Source of the DNA: Pedococcus aerophilus
Lineage (GTDB): Bacteria; Actinomycetota; Actinomycetes; Actinomycetales; Dermatophilaceae
Assembly: GCF_039532215.1 (NCBI RefSeq)
Contig: NZ_BAAARN010000001.1
Coordinates: forward strand, 1,196,391 to 1,260,390
Reading direction: 5' to 3'
DNA length: 64,000 bases
The position numbers were made by a program, and so were the translations under genes. Under the pieces are notes generated by a model. It had not been told where the DNA came from and did no database searches. It was given only the letters and a program-made list of their open reading frames with translations. Shown here in pieces: positions 34,618 to 43,397 of the stretch (position 1 is the stretch's first letter; the number at the start of each line of letters is the position of its first letter).

Positions 34618-35496
34618 TCAGCGCAGCCCCTGCGGGCGGCGGCGTCCCGAGAGCGCCGACAGCGTGGCGGCGAGGGACACCGAGACCTCGTCCGGTCGTC
34701 GCTGCGCGACCCGGATGAAGAGCACGTCGACCACGGTGAGCTGGGCCATCCGGCTCGACATGGCGCCATACCGGAAACGGGTCTCGCGGGAGACTGTGGT
34801 GAGCACGGCGTCGGCGCCGCGGGCCAGCGGTGAGCCCGGGAAGTTGGTCACGGCGACGGTGAAGGCGCCTGCCGCCCGGGCCACCTCGAGGGCTGCCAGC
34901 GACTCCTCGGTCTCCCCCGAGTGCGAGAAGGCGATGGCGACGGAGCCCGTCGGCAGGACGGCCGCCGAGGTGAGCGCGAGGTGGGCGTCGGTCCAGGAGT
35001 TGGCGAGGCAGCCGATGCGGCGCAGCTTGTGCTGGAGGTCCTGCGCGGCCAGGCCGCTCGACGCCGAGCCGTAGACGTCGACGACCGGCGCCCGTTCGAT
35101 GGCGTCGACGACGCGTTCCACCTCGTCCAGGTCGAGCGCGTCCGCGGTCTCCTCGACCGCGCGCGCCTCCTGGTAGGCGAGCTTGCGCACCACGGCCCGG
35201 AGCCCGTCCGCCGGGTCGATGTCGCCGTCGGCCACCCCGAAGTCGATCCGCCGGCCGTCCTCCCCCGCCGCCGCCCGCGCCAGCGCCAGCCGGAACTCCT
35301 TGTAGCCCGTGAACCCGAGCCGGCGGCAGAACCTGGCGACGCTGGCCGTCGAGGTCTCGCAGTGGGTGGCGAGGTCGCCGATCGAGCGGGACGACGCGGC
35401 CGCGGGGTCGGCCAGCGCAGCCGCGGCGAGCCGCCCGGCCGCCGGCGTCAGCTCCGGCAGGGACTGGCGCAGGCGCACGAGCAGGTCCTCGGCCAC
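34618..35496 (-). CDS. RpiR/MurR family transcriptional regulator
   Basis: A 292-aa regulator with an N-terminal RpiR helix-turn-helix (SRSIGDLATHCETSTASVARFCRRLGF is within it) and a C-terminal SIS sugar-phosphate domain (VDVYGSASSGLAAQDLQHKL, then IAFSHSGETEESLAA). MurR in E. coli senses MurNAc-6-phosphate and represses genes for MurNAc recovery. Here the divergent operon encodes an anhydro-MurNAc kinase, so the same signal is likely. It starts with GTG at 35496 behind GGAGGGGGAGGG. The shared control region has a GGTATACC palindrome. Confidence 0.88.
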   Translation of the reverse strand: MAEDLLVRLRQSLPELTPAAGRLAAAALADPAAASSRSIGDLATHCETSTASVARFCRRLGFTGYKEFRLALARAAAGEDGRRIDFGVADGDIDPADGLRAVVRKLAYQEARAVEETADALDLDEVERVVDAIERAPVVDVYGSASSGLAAQDLQHKLRRIGCLANSWTDAHLALTSAAVLPTGSVAIAFSHSGETEESLAALEVARAAGAFTVAVTNFPGSPLARGADAVLTTVSRETRFRYGAMSSRMAQLTVVDVLFIRVAQRRPDEVSVSLAATLSALSGRRRPQGLR

Positions 35497-35556
35497 GACG
35501 CCCTCCCCCTCCGGCTCGCCGGTTCCTCGGGTTCGCGTCCCGACTGTCGGAAAAAC

Positions 35557-35598
35557 TTTACACAGGTATACCGATATGCGGAACAAAGTGCCATATTG
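35557..35598. promoter_or_regulatory. Divergent control region with a GGTATACC palindrome
   Basis: This AT-rich stretch lies between the RpiR gene and the importer operon. It holds TTTACA (35557-35562), the 8-bp palindrome GGTATACC (35565-35572) and CATATT (35592-35597). It probably contains promoters for both directions and the RpiR operator; I could not settle exact -35/-10 pairs. Confidence 0.45.
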
Positions 35599-35659
35599 AA
35601 CGCATCGTCCGCTTGTGCGACCCCACGCCACCACCACGCCACCACTCAGGAGTGCCCCC

Positions 35660-37213
35660 ATGGAGACCATCCGCCCCCGCGGACTTCCGGTGCGATCGAC
35701 CCTCGTGGGTGTCGTCGCCACGACCGCCCTCGCCCTCTCCGGCTGCTCCGGCGGCGACGGCGGCTCCGCGGCCGGGGCCGACGGCCCGCTGGTCTTCGGC
35801 ATCAGCGCCGACCCGACCCAGACCATCCCGTGGCTGTCGACGTCGACCCAGTCGCTCCAGGTCCTCGGCCAGATCTACAGCAGCCTGCTCAACACCGACG
35901 CGGACCTCCAGCCGGTCGCCGGGCTGAGCAACCTGCCGGAGGTCTCCGCGGACGGGAAGACCTACACGTTCACCCTCAAGCAGGGCGTGAAGTTCGGCAA
36001 CGGCTCGGCTCTCGACTCCGAGGACGTCGTCTACACGTTCGAGAAGATCATGGACCCGGCGACCAAGGCGACCTCGGCGTCGTACTTCGCCTCGGTCGAC
36101 TCGGTGGAGGCCCCGGACCCGCAGACGGTCGTGGTGAAGCTCAAGGCCCCTGACGCGTCGTTCGTCTCGGCGCTGTCCAACGTCAACACCTCGATCGTCC
36201 CCTCCGACGTCCCGGTCGACAGCCTCACGACGACCCCCGTGGGCTCCGGCCCCTACCTGTTCGAGACCCGCACCCCGAACCAGTCGATCACGCTCAAGCG
36301 CAACGACGCCTACTACCAGGGCAAGCCCGGCCTGCCCTCGGTGCAGTTCCGGATCATCGCCGACGAGAAGGCGATGGTCTCCGCGCTGCGCACCGGCGCC
36401 GTGGACATGGCCGTCTTCGACAACTCGGTGACCGCCAGGACGGCGACCGGGGGCAACGTCAAGGTGTCCACGGTCGACCAGCTGAACTTCCACGTGCTCC
36501 AGCTCCGTGCCGATGCGCCGGCCCTCAAGGACGTCGACGTGCGCCTGGCCATGTCGTGCGCCATCGACCGCAAGCAGGTGCTCGACACCGCGGCCCTGGG
36601 CGCCGGCAAGCTCACCGGCCCGATCACCTCGCCGGCGTTCCGCTCCGACCCCGACGCCCGGCCCTGCCCGACGCGCGACGTCGCCAAGGCCAAGGACCTC
36701 CTGGCCAAGGCCGGCAAGTCCGGTGGCTTCACGATCAACATGATCACCTCGCAGGGCCTCTACTCGACCGCGGTCAACGAGGCCCAGAACATCCAGGCCC
36801 AGCTCAAGGACGTCGGCATCACGGTGAAGCTGGAGACGCTGGACTCGGGCGAGTACGTCCAGCGCTGGCTCGCCGGCGACTTCGACACCGCCATCGCCCT
36901 CAACGGCGGCAGCAGCGACCCGAACACGATGTACGCCCGCTACTTCACGTCCACGGGCTCCTTCAACAAGGTCGCGGGCTACCGCTCCGCCTCGCTCGAC
37001 TCGCTCTTCGCCGAGGGCAAGGCCACCAGCGACGAGGCCGCTCGCAAGGCCGTCTACGCCAAGGTGTCGAAGGAGCTCGAGGACAACGCCGTCTGGGTGT
37101 GGACCTACACCGGCAACCTCTACATCGCCGCCAACAGCGGGGTGAAGGGGTTCGAGCCCAAGACGAACGCCGACCTCAGCACGCTGTGGAAGACCACGGT
37201 CTCCTCGTCCTGA
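35660..37213 (+). CDS. ABC importer substrate-binding lipoprotein (muropeptide-type cluster)
   Basis: A 517-aa family 5 solute-binding protein, exported and lipid-anchored: signal peptide STLVGVVATTALALSGC with a lipobox, then a Gly/Ser/Ala linker. Family motifs are present: YTFTLKQGVKFGNGSALDSEDVVYTFEK, a VGSGPYLFE block and VRLAMSCAIDRKQVL. It is the first gene of a six-gene operon that also encodes AnmK and a beta-lactamase-like hydrolase, so its ligand is probably a cell-wall peptide or anhydro-muropeptide rather than a general peptide. ATG 35660 follows CAGGAG. Confidence 0.88.
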   Translation: METIRPRGLPVRSTLVGVVATTALALSGCSGGDGGSAAGADGPLVFGISADPTQTIPWLSTSTQSLQVLGQIYSSLLNTDADLQPVAGLSNLPEVSADGKTYTFTLKQGVKFGNGSALDSEDVVYTFEKIMDPATKATSASYFASVDSVEAPDPQTVVVKLKAPDASFVSALSNVNTSIVPSDVPVDSLTTTPVGSGPYLFETRTPNQSITLKRNDAYYQGKPGLPSVQFRIIADEKAMVSALRTGAVDMAVFDNSVTARTATGGNVKVSTVDQLNFHVLQLRADAPALKDVDVRLAMSCAIDRKQVLDTAALGAGKLTGPITSPAFRSDPDARPCPTRDVAKAKDLLAKAGKSGGFTINMITSQGLYSTAVNEAQNIQAQLKDVGITVKLETLDSGEYVQRWLAGDFDTAIALNGGSSDPNTMYARYFTSTGSFNKVAGYRSASLDSLFAEGKATSDEAARKAVYAKVSKELEDNAVWVWTYTGNLYIAANSGVKGFEPKTNADLSTLWKTTVSSS

Positions 37214-37224
37214 CCGCACCCTCC

Positions 37225-38202
37225 ATGACGCTCTTCTCCGCCCTCGCCCGGCACCCCGTGCTGCGCCGTGTCGTCGAGGCCGTGCTCACCCTGCTCGGGG
37301 TCTCGGTCCTCACCTTCACCCTGCTGCGCGTGCTGCCCGGCGACCAGATCACCGCGAGCTACGGCATCGAGGCGGGCAGCCTCAGCCCCGAGCAGCTGGC
37401 CCAGCTGCGGGACTACTACGGCCTCGACCAGCCGCTCGTCGCGCAGTACTTCTCCTGGCTCCAGGGGGTGCTCACCGGCAACCTCGGGATCGCCACGAAC
37501 TCCCGCCAGAGCGTCCTCGACCTGACCACGCAGGCGTTGCCCAACACCATCGAGCTGGCCGTCCTGTCGATCCTCGTCGGCCTGCTGCTCGGCGTGCCCG
37601 GCGGGTTGCTCGCCGCGAGCCGGCCCGGCGCCACGCGTGACAACGGCACCCAGCTGGCGAGCCTCCTCGCCCTGTCTCTGCCGACGTTCCTCGTGGCGAC
37701 CGTCGCGTCGACATGGCTCGCGAACACCTTCGGGTGGAACCCCAACGGAGAGGAGTTCGCCACTCCTGCAACAGATCTCGGGCGCAATCTCCAGCAGATG
37801 CTCCTGCCTGCTTTGGTGCTCGGGGTCAGCATCGCCTCCCCCGTCTTCCAGACGACGCGGGCGTCGGTCCTCGCCATCCGCGACGAGGACTACATCCGTA
37901 CGGCGCGCGCCAAGGGCGTGGCCGGCCGTCGCCTCCAGGTGCGGCACGTCCTGCGCAACGCCCTGATCCCCGTGGTCACCATCGGCGGGCTCCAGTTCGG
38001 GTTCCTGCTCGGCGGCGCCCTGGTCATCGAGCAGATCTTCTCGATCCCCGGCATCGGCCGCCAGGTGCTCCTCGGGCTCAACCAGAAGGAGTATGCCGTC
38101 GTGCAGAGCACGGTCCTCGTCATCGCGGTCATGTTCGTGGCCGTCAACCTCGCGACCGACCTGCTCTACCGGCTCGTCGACCCCAAGGTGCGTGCCGAGT
38201 GA
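37225..38202 (+). CDS. ABC importer permease (DppB type, muropeptide-type cluster)
   Basis: A 325-aa permease with the DppB layout: first helix VLTLLGVSVLTFTLLRVLPGD, a long outside loop, then five helices and the EAA loop DYIRTARAKGVAGRRLQVRHVLRN. It closes with a helix and RLVDPKVRAE. The ATG at 37225 is 11 bp past the binding-protein stop and has a weak ribosome site. Its stop overlaps the GTG of the next permease by 4 bp. It works with the second permease and the double ATPase. Confidence 0.92.
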   Translation: MTLFSALARHPVLRRVVEAVLTLLGVSVLTFTLLRVLPGDQITASYGIEAGSLSPEQLAQLRDYYGLDQPLVAQYFSWLQGVLTGNLGIATNSRQSVLDLTTQALPNTIELAVLSILVGLLLGVPGGLLAASRPGATRDNGTQLASLLALSLPTFLVATVASTWLANTFGWNPNGEEFATPATDLGRNLQQMLLPALVLGVSIASPVFQTTRASVLAIRDEDYIRTARAKGVAGRRLQVRHVLRNALIPVVTIGGLQFGFLLGGALVIEQIFSIPGIGRQVLLGLNQKEYAVVQSTVLVIAVMFVAVNLATDLLYRLVDPKVRAE

Positions 38203-39080
38203 GTGCCGAGACCACCGTCGCCGTCCCCGTCCGCACCTCGCGACGCACGGAGGTGCTGGGGGCCTTCGCACGCCCCACCGCAGTCGTCGGGCTCGTCCTC
38301 ACCGCCGCCGTGGTCCTGCTGGCCCTGGCCGGGCTGCTCGGGCTGACGCCGTACGACCCGGCGAGGCAGGACGTCATCTCCTCCCTGCAGGGCCCGTCCG
38401 GCGCCCACTGGTTCGGCACGGACCAGTTCGGCCGCGACATCTTCTCCAGGGTCGCCTCGGGCCTAGCCAACTCGCTGCGCATCGCCATCGTCTCCGTGGG
38501 CGCAGCCGGTCTCGTCGGGATCCTGCTGGGCGTCCTCGCCGGCTACTACGGCGGCCTGCTGGACCGGGTCGTCGGCGTCATCACCAACGTGCTCTTCGCG
38601 TTCCCCTCACTGCTGCTCGCCCTCGCACTGGCGGCGACGCTCGAACGCAGCTGGGTGACGGTGAGCCTGGCGATCGGCGCGGTCTACATGCCGATCTTCG
38701 CCAGGGTCGCGCGGGGGCCGGTGCTGACCCTGCGCTCGGTCGAGTACGTCACGGCCTCGACGGCGATCGGTCGGTCCCGCCTGTCGACGCTGTTCGCGCA
38801 CGTCGTGCCGAACATGCGGGGCATCCTCGTCGTCCAGGTCACCCTCTCACTGTCGTGGTCGATCCTCACCGAGGCGGCCCTGAGCTTCCTCGGGTTCGGC
38901 ACACCGCCACCCGCCGCGTCCCTGGGGGGCATGGTGTTCGACGCCCAGACGCTGTCGACGATCGCCCCGTGGATGCTCGCCTTCCCGGGTGCAGCCCTGG
39001 TGGTGTTCGTCGTCGGCCTCAACCTCGTCGGTGACAGCCTGCGCGCCGCCCTCGACCCGCGCAGCAGGGGTGGACGATGA
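38199..39080 (+). CDS. ABC importer permease (DppC type, muropeptide-type cluster)
   Basis: A 293-aa partner permease. The typical GAHWFGTDQFGRDIFSRV periplasmic motif follows the first helix, and the EAA loop is EYVTASTAIGRSRLSTLFAHVVPN. It starts with GTG at 38199, overlapping the previous stop by 4 bp, and its own end overlaps the anmK ATG by 4 bp. The unbroken coupling implies a fixed stoichiometry with the kinase and transporter. Confidence 0.92.
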   Translation: MSAETTVAVPVRTSRRTEVLGAFARPTAVVGLVLTAAVVLLALAGLLGLTPYDPARQDVISSLQGPSGAHWFGTDQFGRDIFSRVASGLANSLRIAIVSVGAAGLVGILLGVLAGYYGGLLDRVVGVITNVLFAFPSLLLALALAATLERSWVTVSLAIGAVYMPIFARVARGPVLTLRSVEYVTASTAIGRSRLSTLFAHVVPNMRGILVVQVTLSLSWSILTEAALSFLGFGTPPPAASLGGMVFDAQTLSTIAPWMLAFPGAALVVFVVGLNLVGDSLRAALDPRSRGGR

Positions 39081-40282
39081 AGGTCCTCGGCATGATCTCC
39101 GGAACCTCCCACGACGGCATCGACGTGGCGGTGTGCGACTTCCGGGTCGACGGCGAGACGCTCGTCGGTCGGGTCGAGCACGCCGGCTCCACGGCGTACA
39201 GCCCACAGCTGCGGGCCGCGTTGGTGGCCGCCCTGCCTCCGTCGCCGACGTCGGCGGACGCCCTGACACGCCTGGACACCCTGATCGGCCGCGAGTTCGC
39301 GGCCGCTGCGGTGGCCGCCCTGCACGAGCACCAAGCCCTCGGGCTCGGTCCGGTGGACGCCGTCTGCTCGCACGGACAGACGGTCTTCCACTGGGTCGAG
39401 GGCGGCACCGCCGAGGGGACCCTCCAGCTCGGCCAGCCCGGCTGGATCGCCGAGGCCGTCGGGCTGCCGATCGTCAGCGACGTGCGCACCGCCGATGTCG
39501 TCGCCGGCGGACAGGGCGCCCCACTCGTACCCGTCCTCGACACCCTCGTGCTGGAACCGCTTGTCGCACAGGGACGGACCGTGGCCGCCCTCAACCTCGG
39601 GGGCATCTCGAACGTCACCGTCTGCGCGCCCGGAGCCGACCCCGTGGCCTGGGACATCGGTACGGCGAACGCCCTCATCGACGCCGTGGTGGCGGCCGAC
39701 CCGTCGACCCCGCTGGCCTACGACCGCGACGGGTCGATCGCCCGTTCCGGCACGGTCGTCCCGGGGCTGCTCGAGGTCCTGCTCGACGAGCCCTACTACC
39801 GCGCCCCGGCACCCAAGAGCACCGGCAAGGAGCTCTTCCACGCCGCCTACGTCGACGACGCGGTGGCGCGGCACGGCTCGGCCGTCGCCCTCCCCGACCT
39901 CGTGGCCACCCTGGTCGAGCTCGCGGCACGGACCGTCGCGGACGCGCTGGCCGACCACGAGGTCGACGAGGTGTTCCTGTCCGGTGGAGGGGTGCGCAAC
40001 CCCGCCCTCGTCGACGCGCTCGCGGCGGCAGCCCCGGGAGTGCGGTTCTCGACCATTGCCGACCTCGGCCTCGACCCGGACGCCAAGGAGGCCGTGGCCT
40101 TCGCCCTCATCGGGTGGGCCACCATGCACGGCATCGCCGGCAACGTGCCGACGTGCACCGGGGCGAGCGGCCCCCGGGTGCTCGGTCGCGTCACCCCTGC
40201 GCCTGCTGGCGGAGGGGCGCTGCCGGTATCCGGCGGGGTCACCCCACGCAGACTGGTCCTGGAGGACGTGGTGCGCCCGTGA
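39077..40282 (+). CDS. anmK: Anhydro-N-acetylmuramic acid kinase
   Basis: The 401-aa enzyme opens the 1,6-anhydro ring of anhMurNAc and phosphorylates it to MurNAc-6-phosphate. The phosphate loop is GMISGTSHDGIDVAV; further family blocks are SHGQTVFHW, VSDVRTADV, LNLGGISNVT, WDIGTANALIDA and the C-terminal SGGGVRNPALVDAL. The product would be the natural signal for the divergent MurR-like regulator. No MurQ etherase is in the window, so the next step must be encoded elsewhere. It is coupled on both sides by 4-bp overlaps within the import operon. Confidence 0.93.
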   Translation: MKVLGMISGTSHDGIDVAVCDFRVDGETLVGRVEHAGSTAYSPQLRAALVAALPPSPTSADALTRLDTLIGREFAAAAVAALHEHQALGLGPVDAVCSHGQTVFHWVEGGTAEGTLQLGQPGWIAEAVGLPIVSDVRTADVVAGGQGAPLVPVLDTLVLEPLVAQGRTVAALNLGGISNVTVCAPGADPVAWDIGTANALIDAVVAADPSTPLAYDRDGSIARSGTVVPGLLEVLLDEPYYRAPAPKSTGKELFHAAYVDDAVARHGSAVALPDLVATLVELAARTVADALADHEVDEVFLSGGGVRNPALVDALAAAAPGVRFSTIADLGLDPDAKEAVAFALIGWATMHGIAGNVPTCTGASGPRVLGRVTPAPAGGGALPVSGGVTPRRLVLEDVVRP

Positions 40283-41496
40283 CCACACCACCTGCGGCGC
40301 GCCGCGCCGGGCAGGAGCTCCGGGGCGTCGAGGAAGCCGCTCGGTCCCTGCTCGACCTCGGCAGACCGGGGGCGCAGCCGGCCGGGGCCGTCGTCGGCGT
40401 CCTCCTCGACGGCGTGGAGTCGGTGGCGGCCGAAGGATTGGCCGTCCTCGGTGACGGCAGGGCGCAGCGGCCGATGACCGTCGACACCCTGATCGACCTC
40501 GCCTCGGTCACCAAGGTCGCCTCCACGACGGCCCTCACGATGCGACTCGTGGCCGACGACGTCCTGCGGCTCGACGAGCCGGTCGCCACGTACCTGCCGA
40601 CCTTCGCCGGGATCGGGTCGGGGGTCGGGGTCGGAGGACGTCACCGCGCGGCGGTGACGGTCCGGGACCTGGTGCAGCACACCTCCGGGTTGCCGCCGTG
40701 GCTGCCGTTGTACTGCCGCACCACCGACCGCGGCGAAGCCCTGGCCATCGCTGCTCAGACGCCCCTCGCCCGCGACCCGGGGACCGCCTGCACGTACTCC
40801 GACCTCGGGATGATCGTCCTGGGTGCGGTGCTCGAGGCCGTCACCGGACTGCGCCAGGACGCCGCGCTCGCGCGCCTGGTCCTCGAGCCGCTGGGACTGG
40901 GCCACACCGCATACGGCCCGGTCCCGGCCGACCAGGCCGCGGCCTCGGCGGACAGCGACGTGGTGGAGCACACCATGGTCGCCACCGGCGACCCCTACCC
41001 CACCCCGCACCAGGTCCACGACTTCGACGGCTGGCGGGACGCCCCCGTCGTCGGCGCAGCCAATGACGGCAACGCAGCCCACGCCCTGGCTGGTGTCGCC
41101 GGCCATGCGGGGTTGTTCGCGACGATCCCCGACCTCCTCACCCTCGCCCGTTCCCTCGTCGACCCCGAGGTCGTGCCCGAAGGCGTGATCCGAGAGTTCA
41201 CGAGACCGCAGCGGCTTGCGTCCGACCGGTCACTCGGGTTCGCGCTGATGACGGCAACCGTTGCAGGAGAGCGAGTTCCGCTCGCCGTCCACGTCGGGTT
41301 CACCGGGACCTGGCTCGGGGTGGCACTCGACCGCGACCTCGTCGTGGCCGCCGCGGCCACGCGGTTGCACGGCACCACCGGCTCGATCCGACGACCGGGC
41401 ACGAGCCGAGACCACCTCGTCACCACGACCGAGATCGCAGCGACCGCGCTCGACCACCTCGACCTCGCCCGGCAGGAACGGACAGGAGCACGATGA
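40279..41496 (+). CDS. Serine hydrolase of the beta-lactamase/penicillin-binding class C family
   Basis: A 405-aa protein with the class C serine-enzyme fold. The nucleophile motif is SVTK (SxxK) in DLASVTKVAST; the second motif is YSD in ACTYSDLGM, in the place of YxN; the third is near HVGFTG (HxG). There is no signal peptide, so it should act in the cytosol, probably as a peptidase or amidase on the imported wall peptide. Bacillus mur clusters also hold such a gene next to murQ/murR. It starts with GTG at 40279 and is coupled to anmK and the ATPase. Confidence 0.85.
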   Translation: MTTPPAARRAGQELRGVEEAARSLLDLGRPGAQPAGAVVGVLLDGVESVAAEGLAVLGDGRAQRPMTVDTLIDLASVTKVASTTALTMRLVADDVLRLDEPVATYLPTFAGIGSGVGVGGRHRAAVTVRDLVQHTSGLPPWLPLYCRTTDRGEALAIAAQTPLARDPGTACTYSDLGMIVLGAVLEAVTGLRQDAALARLVLEPLGLGHTAYGPVPADQAAASADSDVVEHTMVATGDPYPTPHQVHDFDGWRDAPVVGAANDGNAAHALAGVAGHAGLFATIPDLLTLARSLVDPEVVPEGVIREFTRPQRLASDRSLGFALMTATVAGERVPLAVHVGFTGTWLGVALDRDLVVAAAATRLHGTTGSIRRPGTSRDHLVTTTEIAATALDHLDLARQERTGAR

Positions 41497-43229
41497 GCAG
41501 GTCCACCACCGCCCACGCCTCAGGGAGCTCGGCGGGAAGCCCCGCAGGCACCCCTGCACCACTGCTCGCCGTCCGTGACCTCACGGTCAGCTTCACCACC
41601 CCCCGCGGGCCGGTCAGGGCGGTCAAGGGAGTCAGCCTCCGCCTCGACCGTGGTGAGACGGTCGCCGTCGTCGGCGAGTCCGGGTCGGGCAAGTCGACGC
41701 TCGCCTCGTCGATCAACCGGTTGCTCGCCCGCAACGGCCACATCGAGTCGGGGAGCATCCGCCTCGACGGCACCGAGCTCACCGAGCTGGGCGAGAAGGC
41801 GATGACCGGCATCCGCGGGAGCCGCATCGGCACGGTGCCGCAGGACCCGATGACCAACCTCAACCCGGTGATGCGGGTGGGCGCCCAGATCGTCGAGGCC
41901 CTCGAGGTGCACGGTCGCGCCACCGGGAGGGCCGCCGACGACCAGGCGGTCGACCTCCTGCGTCGTGCCGGCATCGAGGACGCCGGCGCGCGGGCCCAGC
42001 AGTACCCCCACGAGTTCTCCGGCGGCATGCGGCAGCGCGTCCTCATCGCGATGGCGCTGGCCTGTCGACCGCAGCTCCTCGTCGCCGACGAACCCACCTC
42101 GGCTCTCGACGTCACGGTGCAACGCCTCGTCCTCGACCAGATGGCCGAGCTGGCCGCGGAGGTGGGGTCGGCCGTCCTGCTCATCACCCACGACCTGGCC
42201 CTCGCCGCGGAGCGCGCCGACCGGGTCGTCGTGATGTACCGCGGCGAGGTCGTCGAGCAGGGACCCTCTGCGCAGGTGATCGACGCGCCGCGCCACGAGT
42301 ACACCCGGGCCCTGCTGGCGGCCGCCCCGAGCCTCGCCACCCCGAAGATCACCCGCACGGACGACGCCCCCGAGATCGACTCGCAGAGGGACGTCGCCAC
42401 GAGGCCAGCCACCTCCGACGCCGTCACTGGTGCCGGACCCGGTCGTGAGGTGCTGCTGTCTCTTCGCGGCGTCGAGCGCCGCTACCGGCTCCGAGGTCGG
42501 CGCGAGCCCCTCGTCGCCGTCGACGGCGTGGACCTCGAGGTCCGGCGAGGGCGCACCGTCGCGATCGTCGGCGAGTCCGGCTCCGGCAAGTCGACCGCGG
42601 CACGGCTGGCGCTGCGGCTGGAGACCCCGGACGCGGGGGTGGCGAGCTACCGCGGCGTCGACCTGTCGACGCTGGGACGCAAGGAGCTCAAGGGATTCCG
42701 CCGCCAGGTGCAGCCGGTGTTCCAGAACCCGTACGCGTCGCTCGACCCGAGGTGGCCCGTCGCCGACGTCGTCGCCGAACCCCTGCGGGTGCACCGCATC
42801 GGCGACCGGCGCTCCCGCACCGAGGCCGTGCACGACCTCCTCGACAAGGTCGCCCTCCCCCGCAGCATCGCGGACCGGTACCCTCATGAGCTCTCCGGCG
42901 GTCAACGCCAACGCGTCGCCATCGCCCGAGCCCTGGCCCTGGACCCTGAGCTCGTCGTCATGGACGAGGCGGTCAGCGCCCTCGACGTGCTCGTGCAGGA
43001 ACAGGTCCTCGAGCTGATGGTGCAGCTCCAGCGCGACCTCGACCTCGCCTACCTCTTCATCAGCCACGACCTGGCCGTCGTGCGGCTGGTGGCCCACGAG
43101 GTGTACGTCATGCAGCGGGGCAGGGTCGTCGAGCACGGCGACCCCGTCTCGATCTTCGACCACCCGGAACAGGAGTACACCCAACGGCTGGTGGCCGCGG
43201 TACCCGGTCGGCGCCGGGTGCCCCGCTGA
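41493..43229 (+). CDS. Double ABC ATPase (fused DppD-DppF type)
   Basis: The 578-aa protein holds two complete ATPase domains in one chain. Domain 1 has GESGSGKST, PQDPMTNLNP, FSGGMRQRVLIAMA and LLVADEPTSALD. Domain 2 has GESGSGKST, FQNPYASLDPR, LSGGQRQRVAIARA and VVMDEAVSALD. A 45-residue polar linker joins them. Neither half has the C-terminal cysteine extension found in the separate DppD/DppF of this window, so the two transporters are distinct lineages. It is the last gene of the operon and overlaps the hydrolase gene by 4 bp. It would power both permeases. Confidence 0.92.
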   Translation: MSRSTTAHASGSSAGSPAGTPAPLLAVRDLTVSFTTPRGPVRAVKGVSLRLDRGETVAVVGESGSGKSTLASSINRLLARNGHIESGSIRLDGTELTELGEKAMTGIRGSRIGTVPQDPMTNLNPVMRVGAQIVEALEVHGRATGRAADDQAVDLLRRAGIEDAGARAQQYPHEFSGGMRQRVLIAMALACRPQLLVADEPTSALDVTVQRLVLDQMAELAAEVGSAVLLITHDLALAAERADRVVVMYRGEVVEQGPSAQVIDAPRHEYTRALLAAAPSLATPKITRTDDAPEIDSQRDVATRPATSDAVTGAGPGREVLLSLRGVERRYRLRGRREPLVAVDGVDLEVRRGRTVAIVGESGSGKSTAARLALRLETPDAGVASYRGVDLSTLGRKELKGFRRQVQPVFQNPYASLDPRWPVADVVAEPLRVHRIGDRRSRTEAVHDLLDKVALPRSIADRYPHELSGGQRQRVAIARALALDPELVVMDEAVSALDVLVQEQVLELMVQLQRDLDLAYLFISHDLAVVRLVAHEVYVMQRGRVVEHGDPVSIFDHPEQEYTQRLVAAVPGRRRVPR

Positions 43230-43316
43230 TGGCGGCCCCATGGCCGGCGCACCCCCGACAGGCACCCGGCCGGCACGCGCAGCAGACCTGACGGCGGCTG
43301 CATACCGGGACGATCA

Positions 43317-43330
43317 GCCACGATCGTGGC
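43317..43330. promoter_or_regulatory. Perfect 14-bp palindrome upstream of the PAS-ANTAR gene
   Basis: GCCACGATCGTGGC is a perfect palindrome 67 bases before the ATG at 43398. It may be an operator or a short hairpin. The rest of the 43230-43397 gap shows no gene. Confidence 0.35.
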
Positions 43331-43397
43331 GCGGGAGCCGCACCCACCCGCCTGCTGTGGTACATCTGTCAGACCATTCCTCGAGGCGAGAGACCCG

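Noticed and set aside
43230-43397. Two-hexaloop ANTAR target RNA next to the PAS-ANTAR gene
   Set aside because: I found a 14-bp palindrome but not two successive hairpins with the expected A and G loop positions.
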